Shown here piece by piece: positions 53,686 through 63,028 of a stretch of 64,000 nt of DNA. The notes beneath the pieces were generated by a model. That model did no database searches, was not told where the DNA came from, and saw only the letters and a program-made list of their open reading frames with translations. Position 1 is the stretch's first letter. Each line of letters starts with the position of its first letter. Source of the stretch: Aureimonas glaciei (GTDB lineage: Bacteria; Pseudomonadota; Alphaproteobacteria; Rhizobiales; Rhizobiaceae); the NCBI RefSeq assembly GCF_014643375.1, contig NZ_BMJJ01000010.1, positions 101,093 to 165,092 on the forward strand, read 5' to 3'. Made by a program: the position numbers and the translations under genes.

Positions 53686-54567
53686 ATGGCGGAAGCGCTG
53701 AACAAGATCGGCATCGTCGGCGCCGGGCAGATGGGAACGGGCATCGCCCATGTTGTCGCCCTCGCGGGCTACGACGTCACGCTCTACGACGTCTCGCCGG
53801 AGCGGGCGATCAAGGGGCTGGAGCGCGTCAGCCGGACGCTCGACCGACAGCTGGCCTCGTCCAAGATCACTGCCGAGGACAAGGCCGCCGCGCTGTCGCG
53901 CCTGTCCGCGGCCGGCAGCGTCGGCGATCTCGCCGACATGGACCTCGTCATCGAGGCAGCGACCGAGGACGAGACGGTCAAGCGCAAAATCTACGCGACC
54001 GTCTGCCCGGTGCTGAAGGCCGAGGCGATCCTCGCCACCAACACCTCGTCGATCTCGATCACCCGGCTCGCTTCCGCCACCGACCGGCCGGAGCGCTTCA
54101 TCGGCATCCACTTCATGAACCCGGTGCCGGTGATGAAGCTGGTCGAGCTGGTGCGCGGCATCGCCACCGGCGACGCCACCTTCCTCGCCTCCAAGGCCTT
54201 CGTCGCCACGCTCGACAAGACCACCACCGTCTCCGAGGATTTTCCCGCCTTCATCGTCAACCGTATCCTGCTGCCGATGATCAACGAGGCGATCTACACG
54301 CTCTACGAGGGCGTCGGCTCGGTCGAGAGCATCGACACGGCGATGAAGCTCGGCGCCAACCACCCGATGGGCCCTCTGCAGCTCGCCGATTTCATCGGCC
54401 TCGACACCTGTCTGTCGATCATGCAGGTCCTGCACGACGGCCTCGCCGATTCGAAGTATCGGCCCTGTCCGCTGCTGGTGAAATATGTCGAGGCCGGCTG
54501 GCTCGGCCGCAAGACCAACCGCGGCTTCTACGACTACCGCGGCGAGGTGCCGGTCCCGACGCGCTGA
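53686..54567 (+). CDS. 3-hydroxybutyryl-CoA dehydrogenase
   Basis: A 293-residue NAD-dependent short-form 3-hydroxyacyl-CoA dehydrogenase. The NAD motif GIVGAGQMGTGIAHV (about 8-22), catalytic His in IGIHFMNPVPVMK, the Ser/Asn active-site segments TNTSSISI and VNRILLPMINEA, and LADFIGLDTCLSIM are present. The start at 53686 (MAEALNKIG) is chosen because conservation begins there; a longer frame from 53608 is Arg-rich. Its place after etfBA suggests a shared role in acyl-CoA or polyhydroxybutyrate turnover. Confidence 0.9.
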   Translation: MAEALNKIGIVGAGQMGTGIAHVVALAGYDVTLYDVSPERAIKGLERVSRTLDRQLASSKITAEDKAAALSRLSAAGSVGDLADMDLVIEAATEDETVKRKIYATVCPVLKAEAILATNTSSISITRLASATDRPERFIGIHFMNPVPVMKLVELVRGIATGDATFLASKAFVATLDKTTTVSEDFPAFIVNRILLPMINEAIYTLYEGVGSVESIDTAMKLGANHPMGPLQLADFIGLDTCLSIMQVLHDGLADSKYRPCPLLVKYVEAGWLGRKTNRGFYDYRGEVPVPTR

Positions 54568-54708
54568 GCTGGCGCGACGCCTGTTCCCAGGGAGAGGTGC
54601 CGCCGAACTGGCGAATCTCTTTCCTCCGATCACGAAGGGGTTAGCCGATGGACAGGCATGTCCAGATCCCAGTCCCGTATCGGAGACGCTGCACGACCTC
54701 CCAGAATA

Positions 54709-54842
54709 GTCATCCTCGGGCTTGACCCGAGGACCCATGCCGCAGTGGCTCAAGAGCCAAATCGCGTCAGATTGTCATCCTGCACCGTCAACGAAGTCTC
54801 GGACGTCTCGGCATGGGTCCTCGGGTCAAGCGCGAGGATGAC
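54709..54842. repeat. Inverted-repeat intergenic element with 33-base arms
   Basis: The left arm (54709-54741, beginning GTCATCCTCGGGCTTGACCC) and right arm (54810-54842, ending CAAGCGCGAGGATGAC) are reverse complements except for one base. About 68 bases lie between them. The arms themselves contain the palindrome CCTCGGGCTTGACCCGAGG. Its chance translation, ILGLDPRTHA, is one I recognise from many rhizobial genomes, so this is probably a member of a dispersed palindromic family. No transposase is present. It fills most of the 341-base gap between the dehydrogenase gene and tam. Confidence 0.8.
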
Positions 54843-54908
54843 TATGATCCAAGTGGAGGGCCTCTCTTCGACGGAGGTGCCTCGATCAACGTGCCGGCGT
54901 CGCGAAAT

Positions 54909-55706
54909 TCAGCCGCTCTTGTGCATCGCGACGATGAAGACCCTCGGAAACGCCAGCAACCGCTTTCCATCCGCCCGCGGGGGATAGGCCGCATCGATCC
55001 GTGCCTGATAGCGCGCGAGAAACAGCGGCCGCAGCGCTTCGGGGAGGACATCGAGGAACGGCCTGAGGCCCGTCGCCTTCAGCCATTCGACGATCGCCGC
55101 GGCGTCGTCCATCGGGTGGTGATACGTCGTGCGCCAGACGTCAACAGCGACGGCCGTGGCAGCCAGCATGTCGTAGTAGGCATCGAGCGAGGGCAGCCGG
55201 GTGCGAGCCTGGGTGACGTCGCCCATGTGGGGAGCGAAATCCTCTTCGGCGGCGGTGTCGCGCATGGCGACATGCGAGGGCTCGCCGAGATTGTCGGGCA
55301 TCTGGATGGCTAGCGTGCCGCGGGGGGCGAGAGCCGCGAACAGCCGCGGCAGCAGTGCGGCGTGGTCCGGCACCCATTGCAGAACGGCATTGGCAAAGAT
55401 CAGATCCGGCGGGGCGTCCGGCGTCCAGGCCGCGACGTCGGCCTCGGCGAAGCGCAGGGCCGGGAGGCGCTGCCGGGCCGCGGCGATCATCGCCGGCGAG
55501 CTGTCGAGGCCGAGGATGTCGGCGGCCGGCCAACGCTCGACGAGAAGCTCGGTCGAATTGCCGGGGCCGCAGCCGATGTCGACAGCCCGCTTTACGCCGG
55601 CCGGCGGCACCCGGGTGAGAAGGTCCCGGGCCGGCCGCGTCCGCTCGTCCTCGAAGCGCCGGTAGAGATCGGGCTGCCAGTCGGTCGGCGTGGTCGCGCT
55701 CGTCAT
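54909..55706 (-). CDS. tam: Trans-aconitate 2-methyltransferase
   Basis: A 265-residue SAM-dependent class I methyltransferase. The opening WQPDLYRRFEDERTRPARDL is typical of Tam. Motif I VDIGCGPGNSTELL (about 42-55), motif II GLDSSPAMI, FAEADVAAW, and FANAVLQWVPDH (motif IV) follow, and the C-terminal part (YYDMLAATAVAVDVWRTTYHHP) matches the family. It methylates trans-aconitate, which otherwise inhibits aconitase. It ends 66 bases after the inverted-repeat element on the opposite strand. Confidence 0.88.
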   Translation of the reverse strand: MTSATTPTDWQPDLYRRFEDERTRPARDLLTRVPPAGVKRAVDIGCGPGNSTELLVERWPAADILGLDSSPAMIAAARQRLPALRFAEADVAAWTPDAPPDLIFANAVLQWVPDHAALLPRLFAALAPRGTLAIQMPDNLGEPSHVAMRDTAAEEDFAPHMGDVTQARTRLPSLDAYYDMLAATAVAVDVWRTTYHHPMDDAAAIVEWLKATGLRPFLDVLPEALRPLFLARYQARIDAAYPPRADGKRLLAFPRVFIVAMHKSG

Positions 55707-55733
55707 CCCAAACTCGCTGCCAGATCCCAGCTC

Positions 55734-58406
55734 TCACTGCGTGCGCAGCAGACGCTCCAGATATTCCCGCTCAAGCTGCGGCGACAGCGTGTCGCCCAGG
55801 CGGTCGCGGATGGCGTCGAGGATGCGGCGGGCGCGCTGGGTGTCGATCTCGTCGGGCACCTGCACGTCCTGGCCGAAGTCGGCGCCCTGGGTCGAGCGGG
55901 GGCGGCCGAGCGGATCGCGGCCCGAGCGCTGCTCGCCGCGGCCGTAGCCCTCGCCCATCTGGCCCTGACCCTGTCCCTGGCCGGGCTGCTGGCCCTGGCC
56001 CTGCTGCATCGCTTCCTGCATCTGCTGCATCATGTCCTGGGCGCCCTTGCGCAGCGCCTCCATGGCGCGGCTCTGCTGGCCCACGGCATTGCCGTCGTCG
56101 CCCTCGCCGAGCGCCGACTCGGCCTCGCCCATCGCCTCGCCGGCCTCGCCAAGACCTTCGCCGGGCTGCATGCCCATGCCCTTCATCGCCTCCTGCAGCT
56201 TTTCGAGGTCCTGGCGCAGCTGCCCCTGCTGTTGCTTCAGGCGGTCGATCTGCTTCTGCAGTTCCTCGGCGCTCATCGGCCCCGGCTGCTGGCCGTCCTG
56301 ACCCGGCTGGGGCTGGCCGTCCTCGCCCATCTGAGGCTCGCCGCCCTCGTTCAGCTGGCGCTGCATCTGCTGGCGGCCGAGGTCGTAGGTCTGGTCCTTC
56401 AACGCCTGCTGCTGGCGCAGCAATTCGCCGAGCTGGTCCATCTGTTGGCGCATGGCGTCCTGCTCGCCTCCCTGCTGCGGCTGGCCCGGCCGCATCGCCT
56501 GGAGGTTCTCCATCATCTCCTGCAGCTGCGACAGCATCTGCTGGGCGGCCTCCTTGGCGCCCGACTTCGCCAGTTCCTCGATCCGGTCCATCATCTTGTC
56601 GAGGTCGGAGGGACGGATCTCCTGGGCGTTCTGCATCTGCTCCTGCGACATCGGCGGCTGGTTCTTCATCGCCTCGGCCATCGCCTGCATGTATTCCTGC
56701 ATCGCCTCGCGCAGCTCGGCCATCAGCCTGTCGATCTCGGCGTCGCTCGCGCCGTTCTCCAGCGCCTCGGCGAGGTTCTCGCGGGCGTCGCGCAGCCGCT
56801 TCTCGGCGAGCGACAGGTTGCCGTCCTCGATGCCGAGGGCGATCTCCCAGAGGAAGTCGACCGCCGAAACCAGCGCCTCGTCGTTGTCGGCCGCGGCGAT
56901 GCGGGTGCGCGCGGCGCGCAGCGCGAGGTAGTCGCTGGCGTTCGGGATGGTCTCCTCGCCGCGCATCGTCACGGCATCCAGCATCTCGACGACGCGCGGC
57001 GCCGCATTGGCGTCGAGCGCCAACATCCGGCGCTGCTCGATCACCGCGCGGGCGAGCGGCTTGGTGAAGGCGCGCTCGGGCAAAGTGAAGGTCTTCGTCT
57101 CCGAGCGTCCCTCCTGTCCGGCATCGTCGGCGACGACGAGGGTCATGGCGACGCGCGCCCCGGCATAGGGGCTGTCCTTCAGTTCGCTCACCGTGCGGCC
57201 CTTGCCCTCCGCGTCCCGCGCCCGGCGCGGCAGAGCGAGGTTGATTTCCGGCACCGCGACGAGCGGCCGGGCACCCGGCGCCATGGCTTCCTTCACCTCG
57301 ATCTCGGCGCGCCCCTTTCGGGCGCCGTAGTCGTCGGCGACGAGGTAGGAGAGCTCGAGCCCGCCGCCGCGCGTTTCGCCGGGCTCGCCGGCATAGGCGA
57401 CCGTCGGCGGCGTATCCGGAGTCACCACGAAGGACCAGGCGCCGAGGGTGCGGAAGGTGGTGGAGAGGGCCGCCGAGCCGCTGTCGACGAGGCTGAATTC
57501 ATATTCGCCGGCCGAAGCGGCCGATGCGGCCGAATCCTTTGGACCCGCCGGGGTCGGCTCGTCGGTGGCGCCGGCGTCCGCCTCCGCGTCGCCTGGCACC
57601 ACGGCCTCAGCGGGCGGGCCCGGCGCGATGGTCGCGGCTTCGCCGCCCGAGGCCGGCGTGTAGGTCAGAGACGCGCCGGCGCCCTCGGAAACGCGGACGG
57701 ACAGAATGCTGCCGGCCGGCACCTCGATCGGCGTCCCCGCCCGCTCGGCCGCCGCCTCGGTCAGGAAGATCGGCGCGCGGCCGGTATAGGCAGGCGGCGT
57801 CACCCAGGCATCGACGCGGCCTTCGACGCCCGGCGCCGCCGTCGGCGCGGCGAAGACATCGCTCACGCGGCCGCCGTTGGAGCCGTAGGAATAACCGAAG
57901 GCGGTCACCAGCAGGAGAGCAAGGGCGGCCCGCAGGGCGAACGGGTCGAGACGCTCGGTGCGCGTCCGGGGCGCGCCGCCGGACAGATCGCGCAGGCGGG
58001 CGGCCATGCGGTCCTGATGCGCGCGCCAAAGCGCCGCGCCAAAGGCGTCGCCGCCCGCCGGCCGGTCGCTCTGGGCCTGCAAGGGCTGGTGCGCGAGATG
58101 GCTCGCCGCCTCGATCCGGCGGTCGACCTCCTCGGCGTCCGGCCTCTTCAAGCGCAGCAGCTTCCAGACGACCACCGCGCCCCCCGCCAGGAGAAGCGCC
58201 AGGATGGCCCAGCGCGCCAGCATCGGCAAAGCGGCGAAGAGGCCGAACCAGGAGAGGATCAGGAAGAGCGCGACAAGACCGGCCAGGCCGAGCAGCGGCG
58301 GCCAGACCCGCTCCACGACGAGGCCCGCGAAAGCCCGCCGCCGTGCCCAGGACAGTCCCGCAGCGGTCGGCCGCCTTTCGGCGATCCTCATGGAATCTTT
58401 GGCCAT
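55734..58406 (-). CDS. TIGR02302-family membrane protein (DUF4175)
   Basis: An 890-residue protein typical of Rhizobiales. Two helices are near the N-terminus (about 35-85) and one at about 165-180. A large periplasmic-like region (about 190-520) with beta character follows (WVTPPAYTGRAPIFL; TPDTPPTVAYAGEPG). The C-terminal third (about 610-850) is a low-complexity Gln/Met/Gly/Glu-rich region with heptad patterns (QEYMQAMAEAMKNQPPMSQ), likely coiled coil. Function is not established. It lies next to lysA, as in many relatives. Confidence 0.85.
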   Translation of the reverse strand: MAKDSMRIAERRPTAAGLSWARRRAFAGLVVERVWPPLLGLAGLVALFLILSWFGLFAALPMLARWAILALLLAGGAVVVWKLLRLKRPDAEEVDRRIEAASHLAHQPLQAQSDRPAGGDAFGAALWRAHQDRMAARLRDLSGGAPRTRTERLDPFALRAALALLLVTAFGYSYGSNGGRVSDVFAAPTAAPGVEGRVDAWVTPPAYTGRAPIFLTEAAAERAGTPIEVPAGSILSVRVSEGAGASLTYTPASGGEAATIAPGPPAEAVVPGDAEADAGATDEPTPAGPKDSAASAASAGEYEFSLVDSGSAALSTTFRTLGAWSFVVTPDTPPTVAYAGEPGETRGGGLELSYLVADDYGARKGRAEIEVKEAMAPGARPLVAVPEINLALPRRARDAEGKGRTVSELKDSPYAGARVAMTLVVADDAGQEGRSETKTFTLPERAFTKPLARAVIEQRRMLALDANAAPRVVEMLDAVTMRGEETIPNASDYLALRAARTRIAAADNDEALVSAVDFLWEIALGIEDGNLSLAEKRLRDARENLAEALENGASDAEIDRLMAELREAMQEYMQAMAEAMKNQPPMSQEQMQNAQEIRPSDLDKMMDRIEELAKSGAKEAAQQMLSQLQEMMENLQAMRPGQPQQGGEQDAMRQQMDQLGELLRQQQALKDQTYDLGRQQMQRQLNEGGEPQMGEDGQPQPGQDGQQPGPMSAEELQKQIDRLKQQQGQLRQDLEKLQEAMKGMGMQPGEGLGEAGEAMGEAESALGEGDDGNAVGQQSRAMEALRKGAQDMMQQMQEAMQQGQGQQPGQGQGQGQMGEGYGRGEQRSGRDPLGRPRSTQGADFGQDVQVPDEIDTQRARRILDAIRDRLGDTLSPQLEREYLERLLRTQ

Positions 58407-58494
58407 CCGGCTCGCTCTCGTTCGCGCTGTCGAACCCTCAGGGTAACAGTTTTTGCGGCGAAGGCGAGGCGGTGACCGATCTGTGAAGAGCCAG

Positions 58495-59766
58495 TCAGAT
58501 CCCGCCGAGCCAGGGCGGCAGACGGTCGAGAGCGATCAGCTCCTCGAGCGTCTGGCGCGGCCGCACGGCGAAGAAGGCGTCGTCCTTGACCAGAACCTCG
58601 GCGACCAGCGGCCGCGAATTGTAGGTGCCGGACTGCACGGCGCCATAGGCGCCGGCCGAGGCGATCGAGATCAGGTCGCCGGCGACAAGCCTCGGCAGCG
58701 ACCGGTCGCGGGCCATGAAGTCGCCGCTTTCGCACACCGGGCCGACGACGTCGGCGACCATGCGCTCGTCGCTCGAAGGTTCGGCCACGGCCGAAATGTC
58801 GTGCCAAGCATCATAGAGCGTCGGGCGGACGAGGTCGTTCATCGCCGCGTCGACGATCACGAAGACCTTGTCGCCGGTGTCCTTCACATAGAGCACGCGC
58901 GAGACGAGGATGCCGGCATTGGCGGCGATCAGCCGTCCCGGCTCGAAGATCACCTTGCAGCCGAGATCGCGGACATGGCGCTTCACCGTCTCGGCATAGG
59001 CCGTCGGCTCCGGCGGCGGCATGTTGTCCTGGCGATAGGGCACGCCGAGGCCGCCGCCGAGGTCGACATGGCCGATCGCGTGGCCGGCCCGGCGCAGCTG
59101 GTCCACCAGGCCGGCGAGGCGGGCGAAGGCGATGTCGAAGGGCTCGAGCTCGGTGATCTGGCTGCCGATGTGCATGTCGATGCCGGCGACGAGGATGCCC
59201 GGCAGGTGCCGGGCCCGGTCGTAGACCTCGAACGCCCGGCCATAGGCGATGCCGAACTTGTCGGACTTCTTGCCGGTGGAGATCTTGGCATGGGTCTTGG
59301 CATCGACGTCGGGATTGATGCGGAAGGAGACATGCGCGGTCTTGCCGAGCGCGGCGGCGCGGGCCGAAACGAGGTCGAGCTCCGGCTCGGACTCGATGTT
59401 GAAGCAGAAGATGCCGGTCTGGAGGCCGAGATCGATCTCGTCGGCGGTCTTGCCGACGCCGGAGAACATGATCTTTTCCGCCGGGACGCCCGCCGTCAGC
59501 CCGCGCATCAGCTCGCCGCCGGAGACGACGTCGACGCCGGCACCGAGATCGGCGAGCGTCTTGAGGACGGCCTGGTTGGAATTGGCCTTCATCGCGTAGC
59601 AGACGAGCGCGTCGATATCGGCAAAGGCGTCGGCGAAGACGCGGTAGTGCCGGGTCAGCGTCGCGGTCGAATAGCAGTAGAATGGCGTGCCGACGCTCGC
59701 GGCGATGCTGGGCAGATCGACGTCCTCGGCATGGAGGACGCCGTCCCGATAGTGGAAATGGTTCAT
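58495..59766 (-). CDS. lysA: Diaminopimelate decarboxylase
   Basis: A 423-residue PLP enzyme that makes lysine from meso-diaminopimelate. The PLP lysine is in CYAMKANSN (about 57-65); the glycine-rich phosphate loop is DLGGGLGVPY; the C-terminal barrel has GPVCESGDFMARDR with the active-site Cys contributed across the dimer. Length is normal. Its start is 71 bases after the lptM stop, and argH lies beyond lptM, the usual order of these three genes. Confidence 0.94.
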   Translation of the reverse strand: MNHFHYRDGVLHAEDVDLPSIAASVGTPFYCYSTATLTRHYRVFADAFADIDALVCYAMKANSNQAVLKTLADLGAGVDVVSGGELMRGLTAGVPAEKIMFSGVGKTADEIDLGLQTGIFCFNIESEPELDLVSARAAALGKTAHVSFRINPDVDAKTHAKISTGKKSDKFGIAYGRAFEVYDRARHLPGILVAGIDMHIGSQITELEPFDIAFARLAGLVDQLRRAGHAIGHVDLGGGLGVPYRQDNMPPPEPTAYAETVKRHVRDLGCKVIFEPGRLIAANAGILVSRVLYVKDTGDKVFVIVDAAMNDLVRPTLYDAWHDISAVAEPSSDERMVADVVGPVCESGDFMARDRSLPRLVAGDLISIASAGAYGAVQSGTYNSRPLVAEVLVKDDAFFAVRPRQTLEELIALDRLPPWLGGI

Positions 59767-59836
59767 GGCAGGTCTCCGGAGCGCGGGGGCGGTCCGTTGG
59801 AGGCAGCAAGGCGGAGAAGCGGGCGGGCCCGCCGCT

Positions 59837-60148
59837 TCAGTTCAACAGGAAGTCGAGCGGAAACGATTTCTTCGCGGCAGTCGGGTTGCGGTTGACCTCG
59901 GCGGGCGAGATCGACAGGCTGCTGTCGCTGCTGCCGGCCAGGCCCGTCGACGTGGCGCCGAGACCGTTGGCGCGCTGGAAATTGGTGATACTGGCGGGCG
60001 CGTCCTGGTTGGGCGTGCGCGATTCGCCGATCGGGGTGTCCGTGCGCTGCGGCGGCACGGGCAGGTTCTTGCGGCCGCAGCCACTCAAAGCGAGGGCCGT
60101 GGCCAGCACCAGGATCGAAAGATTGAAGCGCCTCATTCCGTCACCCAT
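59837..60148 (-). CDS. lptM: LptM-like small lipoprotein
   Basis: A 103-residue lipoprotein. The signal peptide ends in the lipobox LALSGC (Cys at about 24), followed at once by GRKNLPVPP, the short proline segment that defines LptM/YifL. In E. coli LptM helps LptD mature by imitating LPS. The C-terminal extension (about 35-103) is polar and not conserved. A second ATG four codons in (60136) is possible. It stands between argH and lysA, the usual location of this gene in Proteobacteria. Confidence 0.8.
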   Translation of the reverse strand: MGDGMRRFNLSILVLATALALSGCGRKNLPVPPQRTDTPIGESRTPNQDAPASITNFQRANGLGATSTGLAGSSDSSLSISPAEVNRNPTAAKKSFPLDFLLN

Positions 60149-60150
60149 CG

Positions 60151-61608
60151 TCAACGCTCCCCCGCAGCCGCGTTCTTGATAGCCGCTCCGGACGGAGAAA
60201 TCACCTCCCGCGCCGAAAGCAGCCGTGTGCGCCAGTCTGCAACGGCTTTGCGGACGTTGTCGGGCGCGGTCCCGCCAAAGCTCGTCCGGCTGCGGACCGA
60301 GGCGTCGACGCCGAGCACGGCGTATACCGCTTCGGTGATGCGGGGCTCGAGCGTCTGCAGCGCGCTGAGCTCCAGCGCCTCGAGGCCGACCTTCTGACTT
60401 TCGGCCAGCGCCACGGCGCGGCCGGTGACATGGTGCGCCTCGCGGAAGGGGAGGCCGAGTTCCCGCACCAGCCAGTCGGCGAGATCGGTGGCGGTGGAGA
60501 AGCCGTGGCCGGCCGCCGCGCGCATCGCCGCGACGTTGACCGTCATGTCGCCGACCATGCCGGTCGTGGCCGCCAGCGCGATGGCCAGGCTGTCGATGGC
60601 GTCGAAGACCTGTTCCTTGTCTTCCTGCATGTCCTTGGAATAGGCGAGCGGCAGGCCCTTCATCACCGTCAGCAGCGAGATCAGTGCGCCGTTGATGCGG
60701 CCGGTCTTGGCGCGCACCAGTTCGGCGGCATCGGGATTGCGCTTCTGCGGCATGATCGAGGAGCCGGTCGAGAAGGCGTCGGACAGGCGCACGAAATTGA
60801 ATTGCGGCGTCGACCAGATCACGATCTCTTCGGCGAGGCGCGACAGGTGCACGGCGGCGATCGAGGCCATCGACAGGAATTCCAACGCGAAGTCGCGGTC
60901 GGAGACCGAATCGATCGAGTTGCGCGTCGGCTCGCGGAAGCCGAGCGCCAGGGCCGTCGCGTGGCGGTCGATGGCAAAGCCGGTGCCGGCGAGGGCCGCC
61001 GCGCCGAGCGGGCACTCGTCGAGACGGGTGATCGCATCGGCGCAACGCGAACGGTCGCGGGCGGCCATCTCGACATAAGCGAGGCAGTGGTGGCCGAAAG
61101 TGACGGGCTGGGCGACCTGCAGATGGGTGAAGCCCGGCATGACCGTGTCGGCATGTTCTTCGGCCCGGTCGAGCAGGGCCTCGATCAGGCGCCCGAAGGC
61201 GGCCTCCGCCGCCTGGAACGCGCCCTTGACGTGGAGGCGGAAGTCGACCGCGACCTGGTCGTTACGCGAGCGCGCGGTATGCAGGCGGCCGGCGGCGGGG
61301 CCGATGATCTCGGCCAGGCGCGCCTCGACATTCATGTGGATGTCCTCGCGTTCGCGCGAGAAGGCAAAATCGCCGGCGACGATCTCGGCGCGGATGGCCT
61401 CGAGGCCCCGGGCGATCTCGGCGGCATCTTCCCGGCCGATGATCCCCTGGTCGGCGAGCATGGCGGCATGCGCCTTGGAACCGTCGATGTCCTCGTGAAA
61501 GAGACGCTTGTCGAAATCGATCGAGGCGTTGATCTCCTGCATGATGGCGTCGGGACGCGCGGCGAATCGTCCGCCCCACATTTCATTGCCCACCGGTCTC
61601 TCGGTCAT
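60151..61608 (-). CDS. argH: Argininosuccinate lyase
   Basis: A 485-residue member of the fumarase/aspartase superfamily that splits argininosuccinate into arginine and fumarate. The signature [15 protein letters not shown] is present (about 278-292), as are [16 protein letters not shown] and [17 protein letters not shown] with the catalytic His. It starts [15 protein letters not shown], the usual family opening. The stop lies two bases before the lptM start. It is divergent from tlpA with a 44-base gap that must hold both promoters. Confidence 0.95.
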   Translation of the reverse strand: MTERPVGNEMWGGRFAARPDAIMQEINASIDFDKRLFHEDIDGSKAHAAMLADQGIIGREDAAEIARGLEAIRAEIVAGDFAFSREREDIHMNVEARLAEIIGPAAGRLHTARSRNDQVAVDFRLHVKGAFQAAEAAFGRLIEALLDRAEEHADTVMPGFTHLQVAQPVTFGHHCLAYVEMAARDRSRCADAITRLDECPLGAAALAGTGFAIDRHATALALGFREPTRNSIDSVSDRDFALEFLSMASIAAVHLSRLAEEIVIWSTPQFNFVRLSDAFSTGSSIMPQKRNPDAAELVRAKTGRINGALISLLTVMKGLPLAYSKDMQEDKEQVFDAIDSLAIALAATTGMVGDMTVNVAAMRAAAGHGFSTATDLADWLVRELGLPFREAHHVTGRAVALAESQKVGLEALELSALQTLEPRITEAVYAVLGVDASVRSRTSFGGTAPDNVRKAVADWRTRLLSAREVISPSGAAIKNAAAGER

Positions 61609-61652
61609 CGTGCTACTCGCTCATCAAACACGTGCAAAAAGGTCGCATCGTC

Positions 61653-62315
61653 ATGCCGGAAGAAACCCGTCCCGTCCGCGCATCCCGGAAATTCCTGCGG
61701 ATCGGCGCGCTGGCGCTGGTCGCGGGGATCGCGGCGGGTGCCGTGGGCATATACGTGAACCAGGCCGGTTCTGGCAATGAACGGACCGCCGCCTGCCCGG
61801 CAAACGACGCGCTGAAACAGGCGCTGCTGGCCGAGGCGCGCGGTGAAGTCGCCGCCGTCACGCCGCTGGACGCGCCCTTCGACGTCTCCGCGGTCGCCTT
61901 TAAAGACGGTGACGACAAGCCGCTGACCTTGCGCGATTTTGCCGGCAAGACGCTCCTGGTGAACCTCTGGGCGACCTGGTGTGTCCCGTGCCGGCAGGAA
62001 ATGCCGGCGCTCGACGCGCTCGAGGCGGGGCAGGGCGGGCCCGATTTCGGCGTCATCCCGATCAATGTGGATCTCGGTCCCGCCGACAAGCCGAAGGCCT
62101 TCTATGCCGAGACCGGCCTGACCGCGCTGCCCTTCTTCCGCGACCAGACGATGGCCGTCTTCAACGACCTGAAATCGCAAGGGGTGACGATCGGCCTGCC
62201 CGTCAGTCTCCTGGTCGACCCCAAGGGCTGCGCCCGGGCGGTGCTGACGGGCCCGGCGGAATGGGCGAGCCCCGACGCCTTGCGCCTGATCACCGCGATG
62301 AAGAGCGGCGCCTGA
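61653..62315 (+). CDS. tlpA: Membrane-anchored thiol:disulfide oxidoreductase
   Basis: A 220-residue TlpA/CycY-type protein. An N-terminal helix (about 15-35) anchors it to the inner membrane; the thioredoxin domain (about 75-215) has the WCVPC active site (Cys110 and Cys113) preceded by LLVNLWAT, and the cis-Pro region GLPVSLLVD. It supplies reductant for cytochrome c or oxidase copper-centre biogenesis. An ATG at 61653 is chosen over a GTG at 61632. It is divergent from argH, its common neighbour in Rhizobiales. Confidence 0.88.
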   Translation: MPEETRPVRASRKFLRIGALALVAGIAAGAVGIYVNQAGSGNERTAACPANDALKQALLAEARGEVAAVTPLDAPFDVSAVAFKDGDDKPLTLRDFAGKTLLVNLWATWCVPCRQEMPALDALEAGQGGPDFGVIPINVDLGPADKPKAFYAETGLTALPFFRDQTMAVFNDLKSQGVTIGLPVSLLVDPKGCARAVLTGPAEWASPDALRLITAMKSGA

Positions 62316-62422
62316 GCCGGCCCGCCGATCGAGACGCGAGCCGAGCGGCGTTCGCGGATCGCCAGGGCCGGATCTCGATCCCGCCGTGAAAGAAGGGCGG
62401 CCCTCAGGAAAGCCGTCTCCCG

Positions 62423-62836
62423 TCAGGCGTAACGGCGGAGCGGGGCCACGGCACCCTCGGCGACGAATCGCGGGGCGCTGAGGGCCTGGCTGACCGCCTT
62501 GCGGATCCCGGCGATGGTGAAAGGCTTGTCGACGACGCCGACGATGATGCGCGCCAGATCGTCGGCGGCCTCGCGCTGCTCGGCATAGCCGGTCATCAGG
62601 AGAATCGTCAGCGCGGGCCACTGGCCGTTGGCCGCATGGGCGAGTTCGATCCCCGTCATCGCCGGCATGCGGATGTCGGAGAGGAGAAGGTCGTAGCCGC
62701 CATCGGCCTCGACGAGGGCTTCCAGCGCGTACTCGCCGTCCTCGGCCGTCTCCACCTGGTGGCCTTCCAGACGCAAGGCGCGCGTCACCAGAAGGCGCAC
62801 ACCCTCATCGTCTTCGGCCACCAGAATTCTTGCCAT
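62423..62836 (-). CDS. cpdR: CpdR-like single-domain response regulator
   Basis: A 137-residue receiver domain without an output domain. The acidic pocket is at 8-10 (AEDDEG), phospho-Asp54 is in LLLSDIRMPAMTG, Thr/Ser is in ILLMTGYA, and Lys104 is in VVDKPF. CpdR controls ClpXP-dependent proteolysis of cell-cycle proteins in Caulobacter and rhizobia, and in rhizobia it commonly lies near hpt. The match is to receivers in general plus position, so other chemotaxis-type receivers are possible. The C-terminal 20 residues (APRFVAEGAVAPLRRYA) extend past the receiver. Confidence 0.72.
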   Translation of the reverse strand: MARILVAEDDEGVRLLVTRALRLEGHQVETAEDGEYALEALVEADGGYDLLLSDIRMPAMTGIELAHAANGQWPALTILLMTGYAEQREAADDLARIIVGVVDKPFTIAGIRKAVSQALSAPRFVAEGAVAPLRRYA

Positions 62837-63028
62837 GTCGCGTCCTCGTCTCGACCGGCCGGGGCGTCAGGCGCGATCTCGGCAGACCCCGCCAGACTTG
62901 TCCTGGCATGGCGGGCTTTCCCGAAACTGGCGTCGCCTTGGCTGCCGGCATGAACCCGAGTCTAGGCGCGTGAACCTTAACGAAACGCGATGGCATTGCT
63001 TCGACTTGTCTGGATCTGGGCTTCCGCC

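Noticed and set aside
54658-54987. 109-codon frame containing VILGLDPRTHA
   Set aside because: It lies within the inverted-repeat element and is a well-known type of chance translation of such repeats.
55362-58475. 1037-codon plus-strand open frame with many Leu/His residues
   Set aside because: It is the exact antisense of the Gln/Met-rich TIGR02302 protein and the tam start; the repeats LLQ/HRL are complements of CAG-rich codons.
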